This document shows, one piece after another, positions 1 to 5,721 of a stretch of 6,792 bases of DNA. A program made the position numbers and the translations under genes. Within the stretch, counting starts at the first letter, position 1; every line of letters starts with the position of its first letter. The DNA lies in the NCBI GenBank assembly GCA_003486225.1, contig DNGN01000041.1, forward strand, positions 14,825 to 21,616. Direction: 5' to 3'. Under the pieces are notes generated by a model. That model had not been told where the DNA came from. It made no database searches and saw nothing but the letters and a program-made list of their open reading frames with translations. The DNA is from Chloroflexota bacterium (GTDB lineage: Bacteria > Chloroflexota > Anaerolineae > Anaerolineales > UBA11579).

Positions 1-78
1 CAGCATGGCCTGGAAGTCTGCGAACAATTGATGATAGAGGATTGGGTCGGCCTGGCGGTACGCCAAAAAAATAATTGA
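1..78 (+). CDS. C-terminal tail of an unidentified upstream gene (partial)
   Basis: Frame 1 is open from the left edge to a TGA at 76-78 and encodes 25 residues, with a plausible protein-like composition (GLEVCEQLMIEDWVGLAVRQ, then KNN). The frame starting at base 3 is also open, to 72-74, but its peptide is rich in Gly, Pro and Arg and looks less like real protein. No motif is recognisable in so short a piece, so no function is given. The stop codon lies inside the -35 box of the promoter for the next gene, which is consistent with a gene ending where a new transcription unit begins. Confidence 0.35.
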   Translation, partial: QHGLEVCEQLMIEDWVGLAVRQKNN

Positions 79-104
79 CTTGACCGCAAGAAAAACAGTA
101 TTAT
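75..104 (+). promoter_or_regulatory. Sigma70-type promoter of the plus-strand gene block
   Basis: A -35 box TTGACT (75-80) and a -10 box TATTAT (99-104) are separated by 18 bp. This places the transcription start near 111 and gives a leader of about 130 nt before the ATG at 240. The boxes match the consensus at 5 of 6 positions each. A second TTGACC at 80-85 is too close to the -10 box to be used with it. This is the only convincing promoter seen on the plus strand, so it may serve the whole block to 4881. Confidence 0.6.
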
Positions 105-183
105 AGGCATAGCAATTGAAGCGCCATAAAAATATTCAACCAACAGCTCTCGTCAGAACCGCTCATACCAGGGGAGTAGGCTG

Positions 184-237
184 GTGGAAGATGAGAGGAG
201 TTCTGCCAGCGTAATCATCACACAATTGTGGAGCTAA
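184..237 (+). CDS. Possible 17-codon leader peptide in the 5' leader
   Basis: A GTG at 184-186 follows a strong Shine-Dalgarno-like GGGGAG (171-176) at 7 nt spacing. It opens a frame of 17 codons ending with TAA at 235-237, two bases before the ATG of the flavoprotein gene at 240. The peptide (MEDERSSASVIITQLWS) is not recognised. The geometry would allow translational coupling, because the terminating ribosome would sit on the next gene's own GGAG (230-233). The ribosome-binding site and the position are visible; translation is inferred. It could be a chance frame. Confidence 0.22.
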   Translation: MEDERSSASVIITQLWS

Positions 238-239
238 AC

Positions 240-1610
240 ATGCCAGCACAACAATTTGAACTTGCTGACAATTCCCGGGTAGGGGTTATTGGGGGAGGCC
301 CGGCTGGTTCTTTCGCCAGTTTCTTTTTAATCGATATGGCCCGAAGGATGGGGATAGATCTCCAGGTCGATATCTACGAACCGCGAGACTTTAATCAAAG
401 CGGGCCAAGCGGCTGCAACATGTGCGGGGGCATCATCTCAGAATCCCTGGTGCAGATATTGGCCACCGAAGGCATCAACCTGCCAACAACCGTGGTTCAG
501 CGCGGCATCGATTCATACGTCCTACATACAGATATAGGCAAAGTACAGATCGAGACCCCTCTGCGAGAAAAAAGAATAGGCGCAGTTCATCGTGGGAGCG
601 GGCCGAGAGATGCCATAAATTTCCGCTGGGGAAGTTTTGATGGACATTTACAACAGCTCGCCACTGCCAAGGGCGCGCGCGTCATCCAGAGCCGGGTGGA
701 CCAGGTGATCTGGGAAAACGGTAAACCCCAGATTCATGTCCGCCACCAGGAACCCCAAGAATATGATCTGATCATCACGGCCACAGGTGTCAATGCCGCC
801 ACTCACAAGCTTTTTAAAAATGTTGACCTCAAATATGCGCCACCCGCCACCACCAAGACCCATATACGCGAATACTACCTCGGAGAAGAGCAGATCCAGG
901 ATCTGCTGGGGTCTTCCATGCATGTTTTCCTGCTGGACCTGCCGCGGCTAGAATTTGCTGCCATCATTCCCAAAGGCGATTATGTGTCTGTCTGCTTGCT
1001 CGGAGAGGATATTGACAGCGAACTGCTGAATACCTTTCTGGACACCCCGGCGGTCAAAAAATGCTTCCCAGATGGTCTGGACCTGAACGCCCCCTCTTGC
1101 TGGTGCTCACCGCGGATCAACACCGCCGGGGCAGCCAATCCCTACGCCGACCGCCTGCTCTTCGTGGGAGACTGTGGCGTCACCCGCCTGTATAAGGATG
1201 GTATTGGGGCAGCCTATCGCATCGCAAAAGCGGCCGCTTCCACTGCCGTTTTCCAGGGTGTCTCCGCCGAGAAATTTGAGCAGCATTTCTTTCCGGCCTG
1301 CAAAGCAATCGAGACCGATAATTCGATCGGCAAAGTAATCTTTTTATTTACCCGCCAAATACAAAAACGAACCTTTGCCCGGCAGGCAGTCTTAAAAATG
1401 GTCGCCAGAGAACAAACCAAACCAGGCAAGAACCGGCATATGAGCACAGTACTTTGGGATATGTTCACAGGCAGCGCTCCCTATGGAGATATCCTGCTCC
1501 GGACTTTCCACCCTGGTCTTTGGGGCAGATTCCTTCTGGATCTAATCTCTTCCGCTGTTGCTCCCCAAAAAATTTCGGGGACTGCTCAGGATCAAATTAA
1601 TAGCCGATAA
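240..1610 (+). CDS. FAD-dependent oxidoreductase, geranylgeranyl reductase superfamily
   Basis: Predicted 456-residue flavoprotein. The N-terminus has a Rossmann dinucleotide-binding motif GGGPAG (residues 18-23), followed by an acidic residue at the end of the second strand (IYEPRD). Residues 59-64 read CNMCGG; the CGG element matches the conserved cysteine motif of geranylgeranyl reductases such as ChlP and archaeal GGR. A second FAD-contacting motif GDCGVTRLYKDGIGAAY spans about 310-326. The family reduces C=C bonds in isoprenoid chains of lipids, quinones or chlorophylls; the substrate here cannot be read from sequence. The hydrophobic C-terminal stretch near residues 415-435 could help membrane association. 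ATG 240 is preferred because GGAG (230-233) lies 6 nt upstream; the in-frame GTG at 228 would add four residues but has no ribosome-binding site. The gene is followed 13 nt later by the cyclic-nucleotide-binding gene. Superfamily assignment is firm, substrate unknown. Confidence 0.85.
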   Translation: MPAQQFELADNSRVGVIGGGPAGSFASFFLIDMARRMGIDLQVDIYEPRDFNQSGPSGCNMCGGIISESLVQILATEGINLPTTVVQRGIDSYVLHTDIGKVQIETPLREKRIGAVHRGSGPRDAINFRWGSFDGHLQQLATAKGARVIQSRVDQVIWENGKPQIHVRHQEPQEYDLIITATGVNAATHKLFKNVDLKYAPPATTKTHIREYYLGEEQIQDLLGSSMHVFLLDLPRLEFAAIIPKGDYVSVCLLGEDIDSELLNTFLDTPAVKKCFPDGLDLNAPSCWCSPRINTAGAANPYADRLLFVGDCGVTRLYKDGIGAAYRIAKAAASTAVFQGVSAEKFEQHFFPACKAIETDNSIGKVIFLFTRQIQKRTFARQAVLKMVAREQTKPGKNRHMSTVLWDMFTGSAPYGDILLRTFHPGLWGRFLLDLISSAVAPQKISGTAQDQINSR

Positions 1611-1614
1611 GGAG
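1609..1614 (+). promoter_or_regulatory. Ribosome-binding site fixing the GTG start at 1624
   Basis: AAGGAG overlaps the stop codon of the flavoprotein gene (TAA 1608-1610) and lies 9 nt before GTG 1624. It decides the start of the cyclic-nucleotide-binding gene against the longer ATG 1558 reading and suggests translational coupling of the pair. Confidence 0.7.
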
Positions 1615-1623
1615 TATACCCGC

Positions 1624-2007
1624 GTGAAAACAGGTGAATTAGGTAAAACCTACCAGGATGGAGACTATATTATCCGGCAAGGGGAGATGGGAAACTGCAT
1701 GTACGTGATCCAGGAAGGCACGGTTGAGATCTTCATGGAAGAAGACATGCTCGAAGTACCCCTGGTGACCCGTAGCGCTGGAGATTTCTTTGGAGAAATG
1801 GCGCTCTTTGACCGTGATGTCCGTTCAGCAAGCGTTCGGGCACGCGGGCCTGTTCGCATCCTGACCGTGGATAAGAACAACTTACTTCCCCGCATCCACC
1901 AGGACCCTTCGCTGGCCTTCAGGATTCTGGAGATCATGTCGAACCGTATCCGGGAATTACTAGAAGAAGTCAACCGGCTCACCGAACTCCTCAACAAAAA
2001 GGGGTGA
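1624..2007 (+). CDS. Stand-alone cyclic nucleotide-binding domain protein
   Basis: A 127-residue protein that is essentially one cNMP-binding beta-barrel (about residues 8-95). The phosphate-binding cassette is well preserved: FGEMAL at 56-61, whose Glu58 would contact the ribose 2'-OH, and R67-S68-A69-S70, whose Arg would contact the cyclic phosphate. This suggests real ligand binding. No helix-turn-helix, kinase, channel or other output domain follows. Instead residues 102-123 form an amphipathic helix with leucine-zipper spacing (L102, M105, I109, L112, V116, L119, L123), suggesting dimerisation or docking on a partner. GTG 1624 is chosen as start because AAGGAG (1609-1614) lies 9 nt upstream. 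An in-frame ATG at 1558 would add 22 residues read from inside the upstream gene and lacks a ribosome-binding site. The gene is 13 nt downstream of the flavoprotein and almost certainly cotranscribed with it. The ligand (cAMP, cGMP or other) is not known. Confidence 0.85.
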   Translation: MKTGELGKTYQDGDYIIRQGEMGNCMYVIQEGTVEIFMEEDMLEVPLVTRSAGDFFGEMALFDRDVRSASVRARGPVRILTVDKNNLLPRIHQDPSLAFRILEIMSNRIRELLEEVNRLTELLNKKG

Positions 2008-2076
2008 TTGCGTAAGAGGTTCTTGCTGCCCATCATCTTAATCATGGCTTCTTTAGCATGTCAGTTATATTGTTAA
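2008..2076 (+). pseudogene. 22-codon frame resembling a lipoprotein signal peptide (remnant or leader)
   Basis: Directly after the TGA of the cyclic-nucleotide-binding gene (2005-2007) a TTG codon opens a frame of 22 codons ending at TAA 2074-2076. It reads as a basic n-region (residues 2-4, RKR), a hydrophobic core (FLLPIILIMAS) and a lipobox-like LAC with Cys18, then stops four residues later. AAGGGG just upstream (1999-2004) could serve as a weak, closely spaced ribosome-binding site. The layout is that of a type II signal peptide with the mature protein missing, so it may be the remnant of a decayed lipoprotein gene or a tiny peptide. No continuation is visible in another frame before the ATG at 2106. 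The lipobox is not ideal at the -3 and -2 positions, and the similarity could be chance. Confidence 0.3.
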
Positions 2077-2105
2077 TTCTATTCAAGATGAAAGCTGCAT
2101 AATTC

Positions 2106-3578
2106 ATGATTGAAAAAAATAAAAAGATTCTCGTCACAGGAGCAACCGGATACGTCGGCGGACGGCTGGTACCAATGCTGCTGCGGGCAGGCTACCAGGT
2201 GCGGTGTTTGGTGCGGGATAAATCCCGCCTGCGCGGTCATGCCTGGCTGAGCCAGGTAGAAGTCGTTGAAGCAGATCTACTGGACTTTGACTCGCTCCCC
2301 CAGGCATTAGAAAATATCTCGATTGCCTATTACCTGGTTCAGGGTGTAAAAGGCAGAAGAATATATCCTGAAAGAGACTGCCGGGCAGTCAACAACTTTG
2401 TCGCAGCAGCCACACAGGCCCAGCTGGAGCGCATCATCTATTTGGGGGAACTGGCCGACCCCGGCACACAACTCTCTGTTTATCTGCGTTCCCGCCTGGA
2501 TATTGGCGAAGTCCTGCGCCAAAGCCTTATACCCACCACGGAATTTCGTGCCGGGATGATTATTGGCGCGGGAAGTGCGCTGTTCGAAATGGTGCGCTAC
2601 CTGACCGAACGCGAGCCCGTGATGATCTGCCCGCGCTGGTTTTACACCCTGGCCCAACCGATATCCATCCAGGACACGCTGAATTACCTGGTCTCTGCGC
2701 TGGACAATCCTGAGAGCATCGGCCAAGTCATCGAAATTGGCGGCCCCACGCGTCTGAGATACGCCGACATGCTGCGCGAGTATGCTGAAGAGAGAAACTT
2801 TAAGCGCCGGCTGATCCCTGTGCCGGTCTATGCGCCTCACCTTTCGGCTTATTGGGTCCACCTGGTCACCCCGATCCATTGGCGCATGGTACTGCCTTTG
2901 ATCCAGGGACTGAAATCTGAGAGCCTGGTGGTTTCCAATAAGGCAGCAGAATTATTCCCGGAAATCCAGCCCAAAAATTTCAGAGATTCCGTCAGGCAGG
3001 CCTTGGAAAACATCCGGCTGGGCAAAGTAGAAACCTCCTGGAGCGACGCCCTGGTATCCTCCTCCGGAGACCTAAAACCGTACCGCTTCTCGGTCATTGA
3101 AGGCATGATGATCGAAAAACGCCAGAAGGTGCTTGACCTGCCCACGGAGGCAGTTTTCAAAGCCTACACCGGCATCGGTGGGGAACGCGGCTGGCTGTAT
3201 ATGGACTGGGCCTGGACAATCCGCGGCTGGATGGATAAGCTGGTGGGTGGAGTGGGGTTGCGGCGCGGCCGCCGCCATCCCGATGAGATCCGGGTGGGTG
3301 AATCACTCGACTTCTGGCGCGTAGAATCAATTACGCCTGAGCGTTCCATGCTGCTGAGGGCAGAGATGAAAACGCCAGGCAGGGCCTGGCTGGAATTCGA
3401 ATCGGTCCCCCAACCAGATGGCAAGACTCTGCTGAAGTTAGGGGCATATTTTGCTGCCCGCGGGTTGGCAGGATTTATCTACTGGTACTCCCTCTTTCCA
3501 ATCCATAAATTTATCTTTGACGGCATGATCCGCAACCTGACCAAACGGGCAGCAGAGATTGCGCGATCCCCGGGGTGA
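2106..3578 (+). CDS. YbjT-like atypical SDR with C-terminal DUF2867 domain
   Basis: A 490-residue, two-domain protein with the architecture and length of E. coli YbjT (about 476 residues). Residues 7-300 form an atypical short-chain dehydrogenase/reductase fold. The NAD(P)-binding motif is TGATGYVG (11-18), the basic CLVRDKSR segment after strand 2 favours NADP, and the family signature TEFRAGMIIGAGS surrounds R148-G150. The usual YxxxK catalytic pair is not clearly kept; YLRSR takes its place, as is common in this subgroup. Residues from about 330 to the end form the DUF2867 (SRPBCC-like) domain, with the signature GG-x-x-GW-x-Y (358-365), RG (373-374), GLRRGRR (384-390) and DFWRV (402-406), and a hydrophobic stretch around 456-471. 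The biochemical role of YbjT proteins is not established. ATG 2106 fits the first Rossmann strand, but no Shine-Dalgarno precedes it. A paralogue follows 4 nt downstream. Confidence 0.88.
   Translation: MIEKNKKILVTGATGYVGGRLVPMLLRAGYQVRCLVRDKSRLRGHAWLSQVEVVEADLLDFDSLPQALENISIAYYLVQGVKGRRIYPERDCRAVNNFVAAATQAQLERIIYLGELADPGTQLSVYLRSRLDIGEVLRQSLIPTTEFRAGMIIGAGSALFEMVRYLTEREPVMICPRWFYTLAQPISIQDTLNYLVSALDNPESIGQVIEIGGPTRLRYADMLREYAEERNFKRRLIPVPVYAPHLSAYWVHLVTPIHWRMVLPLIQGLKSESLVVSNKAAELFPEIQPKNFRDSVRQALENIRLGKVETSWSDALVSSSGDLKPYRFSVIEGMMIEKRQKVLDLPTEAVFKAYTGIGGERGWLYMDWAWTIRGWMDKLVGGVGLRRGRRHPDEIRVGESLDFWRVESITPERSMLLRAEMKTPGRAWLEFESVPQPDGKTLLKLGAYFAARGLAGFIYWYSLFPIHKFIFDGMIRNLTKRAAEIARSPG
3572..3578 (+). 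promoter_or_regulatory. Ribosome-binding site overlapping the upstream stop codon
   Basis: GGGGTGA includes the stop codon TGA (3576-3578) of the first SDR gene and precedes ATG 3583 at suitable spacing. It supports ATG 3583 over TTG 3559 and indicates translational coupling of the two paralogues. Confidence 0.55.
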
Positions 3579-3582
3579 ACCA

Positions 3583-4881
3583 ATGCAACCGAAACGGATT
3601 TTAGTGACCGGAGCAAGTGGGTATATTGCTGGCAAGTTGGTACCCAGGCTCCTGAAAGCCGGATATCTGGTGCGCTGTATGGTGCGTGATGCAGACAAAA
3701 TCGCCCACCAGCCCTGGGTTGAGAAGGTAGAAATCGCAATCGCAGATGTCACCCAACCGGCTAGCCTGTCGGCAGCCCTGCACCAGATCGACGCCGCGTA
3801 TTACCTGATCCATAATATGTCCAGCGGCCACGGCTACCAGCAGATCGAATTGAATGGTGCAGAGAACTTTGCCCGGGCAGCCGAGCAGGCAGGCACCCAG
3901 CACATCATTTACCTGGGAGGGCTGGCCGACCCCAAGGCCAAAATCGCTCCCCACATGCGTTCGCGCATCGAAACCGGAATCACCCTGCGTAACCAGGCAG
4001 TGCCCGTAACCGAGTTTCGCGCAGGCGTCATCGTGGGACCGGGCAGCATCTCCTTTGAGATGATCCGCTTTTTATGCGAACAATTTCCCATCCTCGTCGG
4101 TCCCAGCTGGCTGAAAAATCGCACCCAGCCGATCTCTGCGAATAATGTTATTGACTACCTGATCGCTGCCCTGGAAAACGATCAGGGGCGCGGCGAGGTG
4201 TTTGAAATTGGAGGACATGAGGCCTTCACTTATGCAGAGACCATGCTGCTCTACGGCCAATCACGCGGCTTGCGGCGCGAGATGATCATCCTCCCAACCC
4301 TGCCAACCGCCATGATGGCCTACGTCGTCGGGAAGCTCACCCCGGTACCAGCCACAATTGCCTACCCGCTAATCGAAGGGCTGAACAGCAACAGCACGGT
4401 TTCCGACCCCAGGGCAATCGAGGTCTTTCCTGAGGTGCAGCTGGATGATTACCAGCAGGCCTTACAGCAATCTCTGGCTGAGCTGCATCCTGACAAATTG
4501 GAGCGCATCTGGATCGGCCGCAATCAGCCGGGTGTATCGGTCCTAAGTGAAGGGTTTGTGATCGAATCCGGGCAGGTTCTGGTCCCCCAGTCTGCCGGAG
4601 AGGTTTATCCAAAGCTGGTCGCCTGGATAGAAAGCCAACTCACAACTCACCAGCAGGAAGAAATGCTGGAAGACCGCCGCATCTTCCTCAAAGCCACGCA
4701 GCACACCGGTGGCCCACGCTGGATCGAGTGGGAACTGCTCTCACAGCCAAAAGGCCAAACACTGGTTCGCCAGACAGGTTATTTTGCCCCGAAAGGGCTG
4801 GGGGGATTTTTATCCAGCCTGAGGTGGAAATCCCACCAGAGAGCCATATTCAGGCAGATGCGAAAGGTTTTTGGGGGCTGA
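3583..4881 (+). CDS. YbjT-like atypical SDR paralogue with shortened C-terminal domain
   Basis: A 432-residue paralogue of the preceding gene. The two align along the whole Rossmann half (shared ILVTGA-GY, RAGY-VRC-VRD, AYYL, HIIYLG or RIIYLG, LADP, RSR, TEFRAG at about 143-148, QPIS, FEIGG or IEIGG). Two differences stand out. The nucleotide-binding motif is TGASGYIAG (9-17), so the third glycine of TGxxGxxG is Ala16. The C-terminal domain begins the same way (VIESGQ near 326) and ends the same way (GYFAPKGLGGF), but about 45 residues between them are missing, including the GGxxGWxY, GLRRGRR and DFWRV signature. There is no frameshift, so this looks like a stable short form. ATG 3583 is preferred because GGGG (3572-3575) lies 7 nt upstream, overlapping the previous stop region; the in-frame TTG 3559 would overlap the upstream gene. 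Cotranscription and coupling with the first paralogue are very likely. Function unknown. Confidence 0.85.
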   Translation: MQPKRILVTGASGYIAGKLVPRLLKAGYLVRCMVRDADKIAHQPWVEKVEIAIADVTQPASLSAALHQIDAAYYLIHNMSSGHGYQQIELNGAENFARAAEQAGTQHIIYLGGLADPKAKIAPHMRSRIETGITLRNQAVPVTEFRAGVIVGPGSISFEMIRFLCEQFPILVGPSWLKNRTQPISANNVIDYLIAALENDQGRGEVFEIGGHEAFTYAETMLLYGQSRGLRREMIILPTLPTAMMAYVVGKLTPVPATIAYPLIEGLNSNSTVSDPRAIEVFPEVQLDDYQQALQQSLAELHPDKLERIWIGRNQPGVSVLSEGFVIESGQVLVPQSAGEVYPKLVAWIESQLTTHQQEEMLEDRRIFLKATQHTGGPRWIEWELLSQPKGQTLVRQTGYFAPKGLGGFLSSLRWKSHQRAIFRQMRKVFGG

Positions 4882-4884
4882 GCG

Positions 4885-5463
4885 CTATTCCCGCTCCACC
4901 CATTTATTAAGTTCCTGTGGGATGCGGTAGGCAGCCATCGCCTCAATCAGTGCTTCCGGGGTATCTTCCACCACATATAAACCGTTATGCCCAGCATACA
5001 TAAATCCCTCCGATTCCATATGCTGTAAAAATGACACCAACCCGTTGTAATACCCCCCGTGGTTGAGCAAGCCAATCGGCTTTTGGTGCAGGCCAATCTG
5101 CGCCCAGGTTACAGTCTGGAAAAATTCATCCATCGTTCCGTACCCACCTGGCAGTGCGATGAATCCTTCAGCCAGTTCCATCATGCGGGCCAAACGGGTG
5201 TGCATGTCGGGAAGGACTTCAAAGTGAGTGGTGCTCGGCAAAGCCAATTGGGGGGTATTGAACATTTGCGGAATGATCCCAACCACTTCACCCCCGGCAT
5301 CCATAGCTGAGGTTGCCACCGCCCCCATCATACCGGTACTGCCAGCGCCATAAACCAGGCGAATCCCCTGCTCTGCCAGCAGCCTTCCAACCCGGCGGGC
5401 GGTTTCCAAATAATTCTCAGCAACCTTGTCTGAGGATCCACAGTAAACGGCAATTGATTTCAT
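4885..5463 (-). CDS. LOG-family (TIGR00730-type) nucleotide phosphoribohydrolase
   Basis: A 192-residue single-domain Rossmann-like protein of the LOG family, cytosolic. Characterised members cleave nucleoside 5'-monophosphates (in plants cytokinin riboside 5'-monophosphates) into base and ribose 5-phosphate; many bacterial members are annotated only as TIGR00730 proteins. The visible motifs are the N-terminal strand IAVYCGSS (4-11), LVYGAGSTGMMGAVA (36-50), DMHTR (86-90) and the signature PGGYGTMDE (105-113), with Glu113 as the expected catalytic acid. The usual Lys after the DMHxR arginine is Leu91, and the first turn motif has YGAG instead of the commoner YGGG. Length is normal. The start ATG (5463-5461) is supported by AGAGGAG at 5475-5469 with 5 nt spacing. 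It has its own promoter and converges on the second SDR gene with only 3 nt between the stop codons. Physiological substrate unknown. Confidence 0.9.
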   Translation of the reverse strand: MKSIAVYCGSSDKVAENYLETARRVGRLLAEQGIRLVYGAGSTGMMGAVATSAMDAGGEVVGIIPQMFNTPQLALPSTTHFEVLPDMHTRLARMMELAEGFIALPGGYGTMDEFFQTVTWAQIGLHQKPIGLLNHGGYYNGLVSFLQHMESEGFMYAGHNGLYVVEDTPEALIEAMAAYRIPQELNKWVERE

Positions 5464-5493
5464 GTATGCTCCTCTTTTTAATATAATGGGTCA

Positions 5494-5522
5494 ATTATAC
5501 ATAAAAGTTTTTAAATTGTTAT
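5494..5522 (-). promoter_or_regulatory. Promoter of the LOG-family gene
   Basis: On the minus strand a perfect -10 box TATAAT (5499-5494) is preceded at 17 bp by ATAACA (5522-5517), four of six matches to the -35 consensus, within AT-rich DNA. Transcription would start near 5487, leaving about 24 nt before the ATG with AGAGGAG in between. This makes the gene independent of dnaJ. Confidence 0.6.
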
Positions 5523-5721
5523 AAATCCCATTCCCAGGGGCTTCTATCGGCCACGCGAAGGCAGCAGCAAAAAACTTCCACTAAAAAAGCATGGCGGACC
5601 AGCTTGTGAGTGAAAGTGAATTTTTTATAGCGGGGCGAGCCTGCTGCCAGGCAAAAAGGTTAAGTTGGGTCTTGGATTAGGATCTGGGTTTGGGGTGCTA
5701 AACCGCAGGGGCACCCTGCAG
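5523..5721. other. Intergenic DNA between the LOG-family gene and dnaJ
   Basis: About 200 bases without a credible gene. Near the dnaJ stop lie short hairpins (described separately). A GCCTG/CAGGC stem with a CTGC loop sits at 5639-5652, next to an A5 run. Two A6 or T6 runs (around 5570-5590 and 5611-5616) flank a short segment. Open frames crossing this part on the plus strand continue into the antisense of dnaJ and have no ribosome-binding site, so I count them as shadows. I see no tRNA or riboswitch-like fold. Confidence 0.5.
5705..5719 (-). terminator. Weak terminator-like hairpin just after dnaJ
   Basis: GCAGGG (5705-5710) and CCCTGC (5714-5719) form a perfect 6-bp GC-rich stem with a 3-base loop, 2 nt beyond the dnaJ stop codon (TAG at 5724-5722). 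On the dnaJ strand it is followed by GGTTTAG rather than a true run of T, so it would be a weak intrinsic terminator at best, or an mRNA 3'-end stabiliser. Confidence 0.35.

Noticed and set aside
1558..1623. N-terminal extension of the cyclic-nucleotide-binding protein from ATG 1558.
   Set aside because: It would overlap the flavoprotein gene and lacks a ribosome-binding site, while GTG 1624 has AAGGAG at good spacing and starts right before the domain.
2038..2071. Possible promoter for the first SDR gene (TTAATC and TATATT).
   Set aside because: The two boxes are 22 bp apart and no better -35 box exists at proper spacing.
2307..2879. Minus-strand open frame of 190 codons opposite the first SDR gene.
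   Set aside because: It is a shadow of a clearly assigned gene with well-conserved motifs; composition is not protein-like and there is no start signal.
4880..4896. GAGCG/CGCTC hairpin at the convergent gene junction as a bidirectional terminator.
   Set aside because: The stem is only 5 bp with a 7-base loop, and no T tract follows on either strand.
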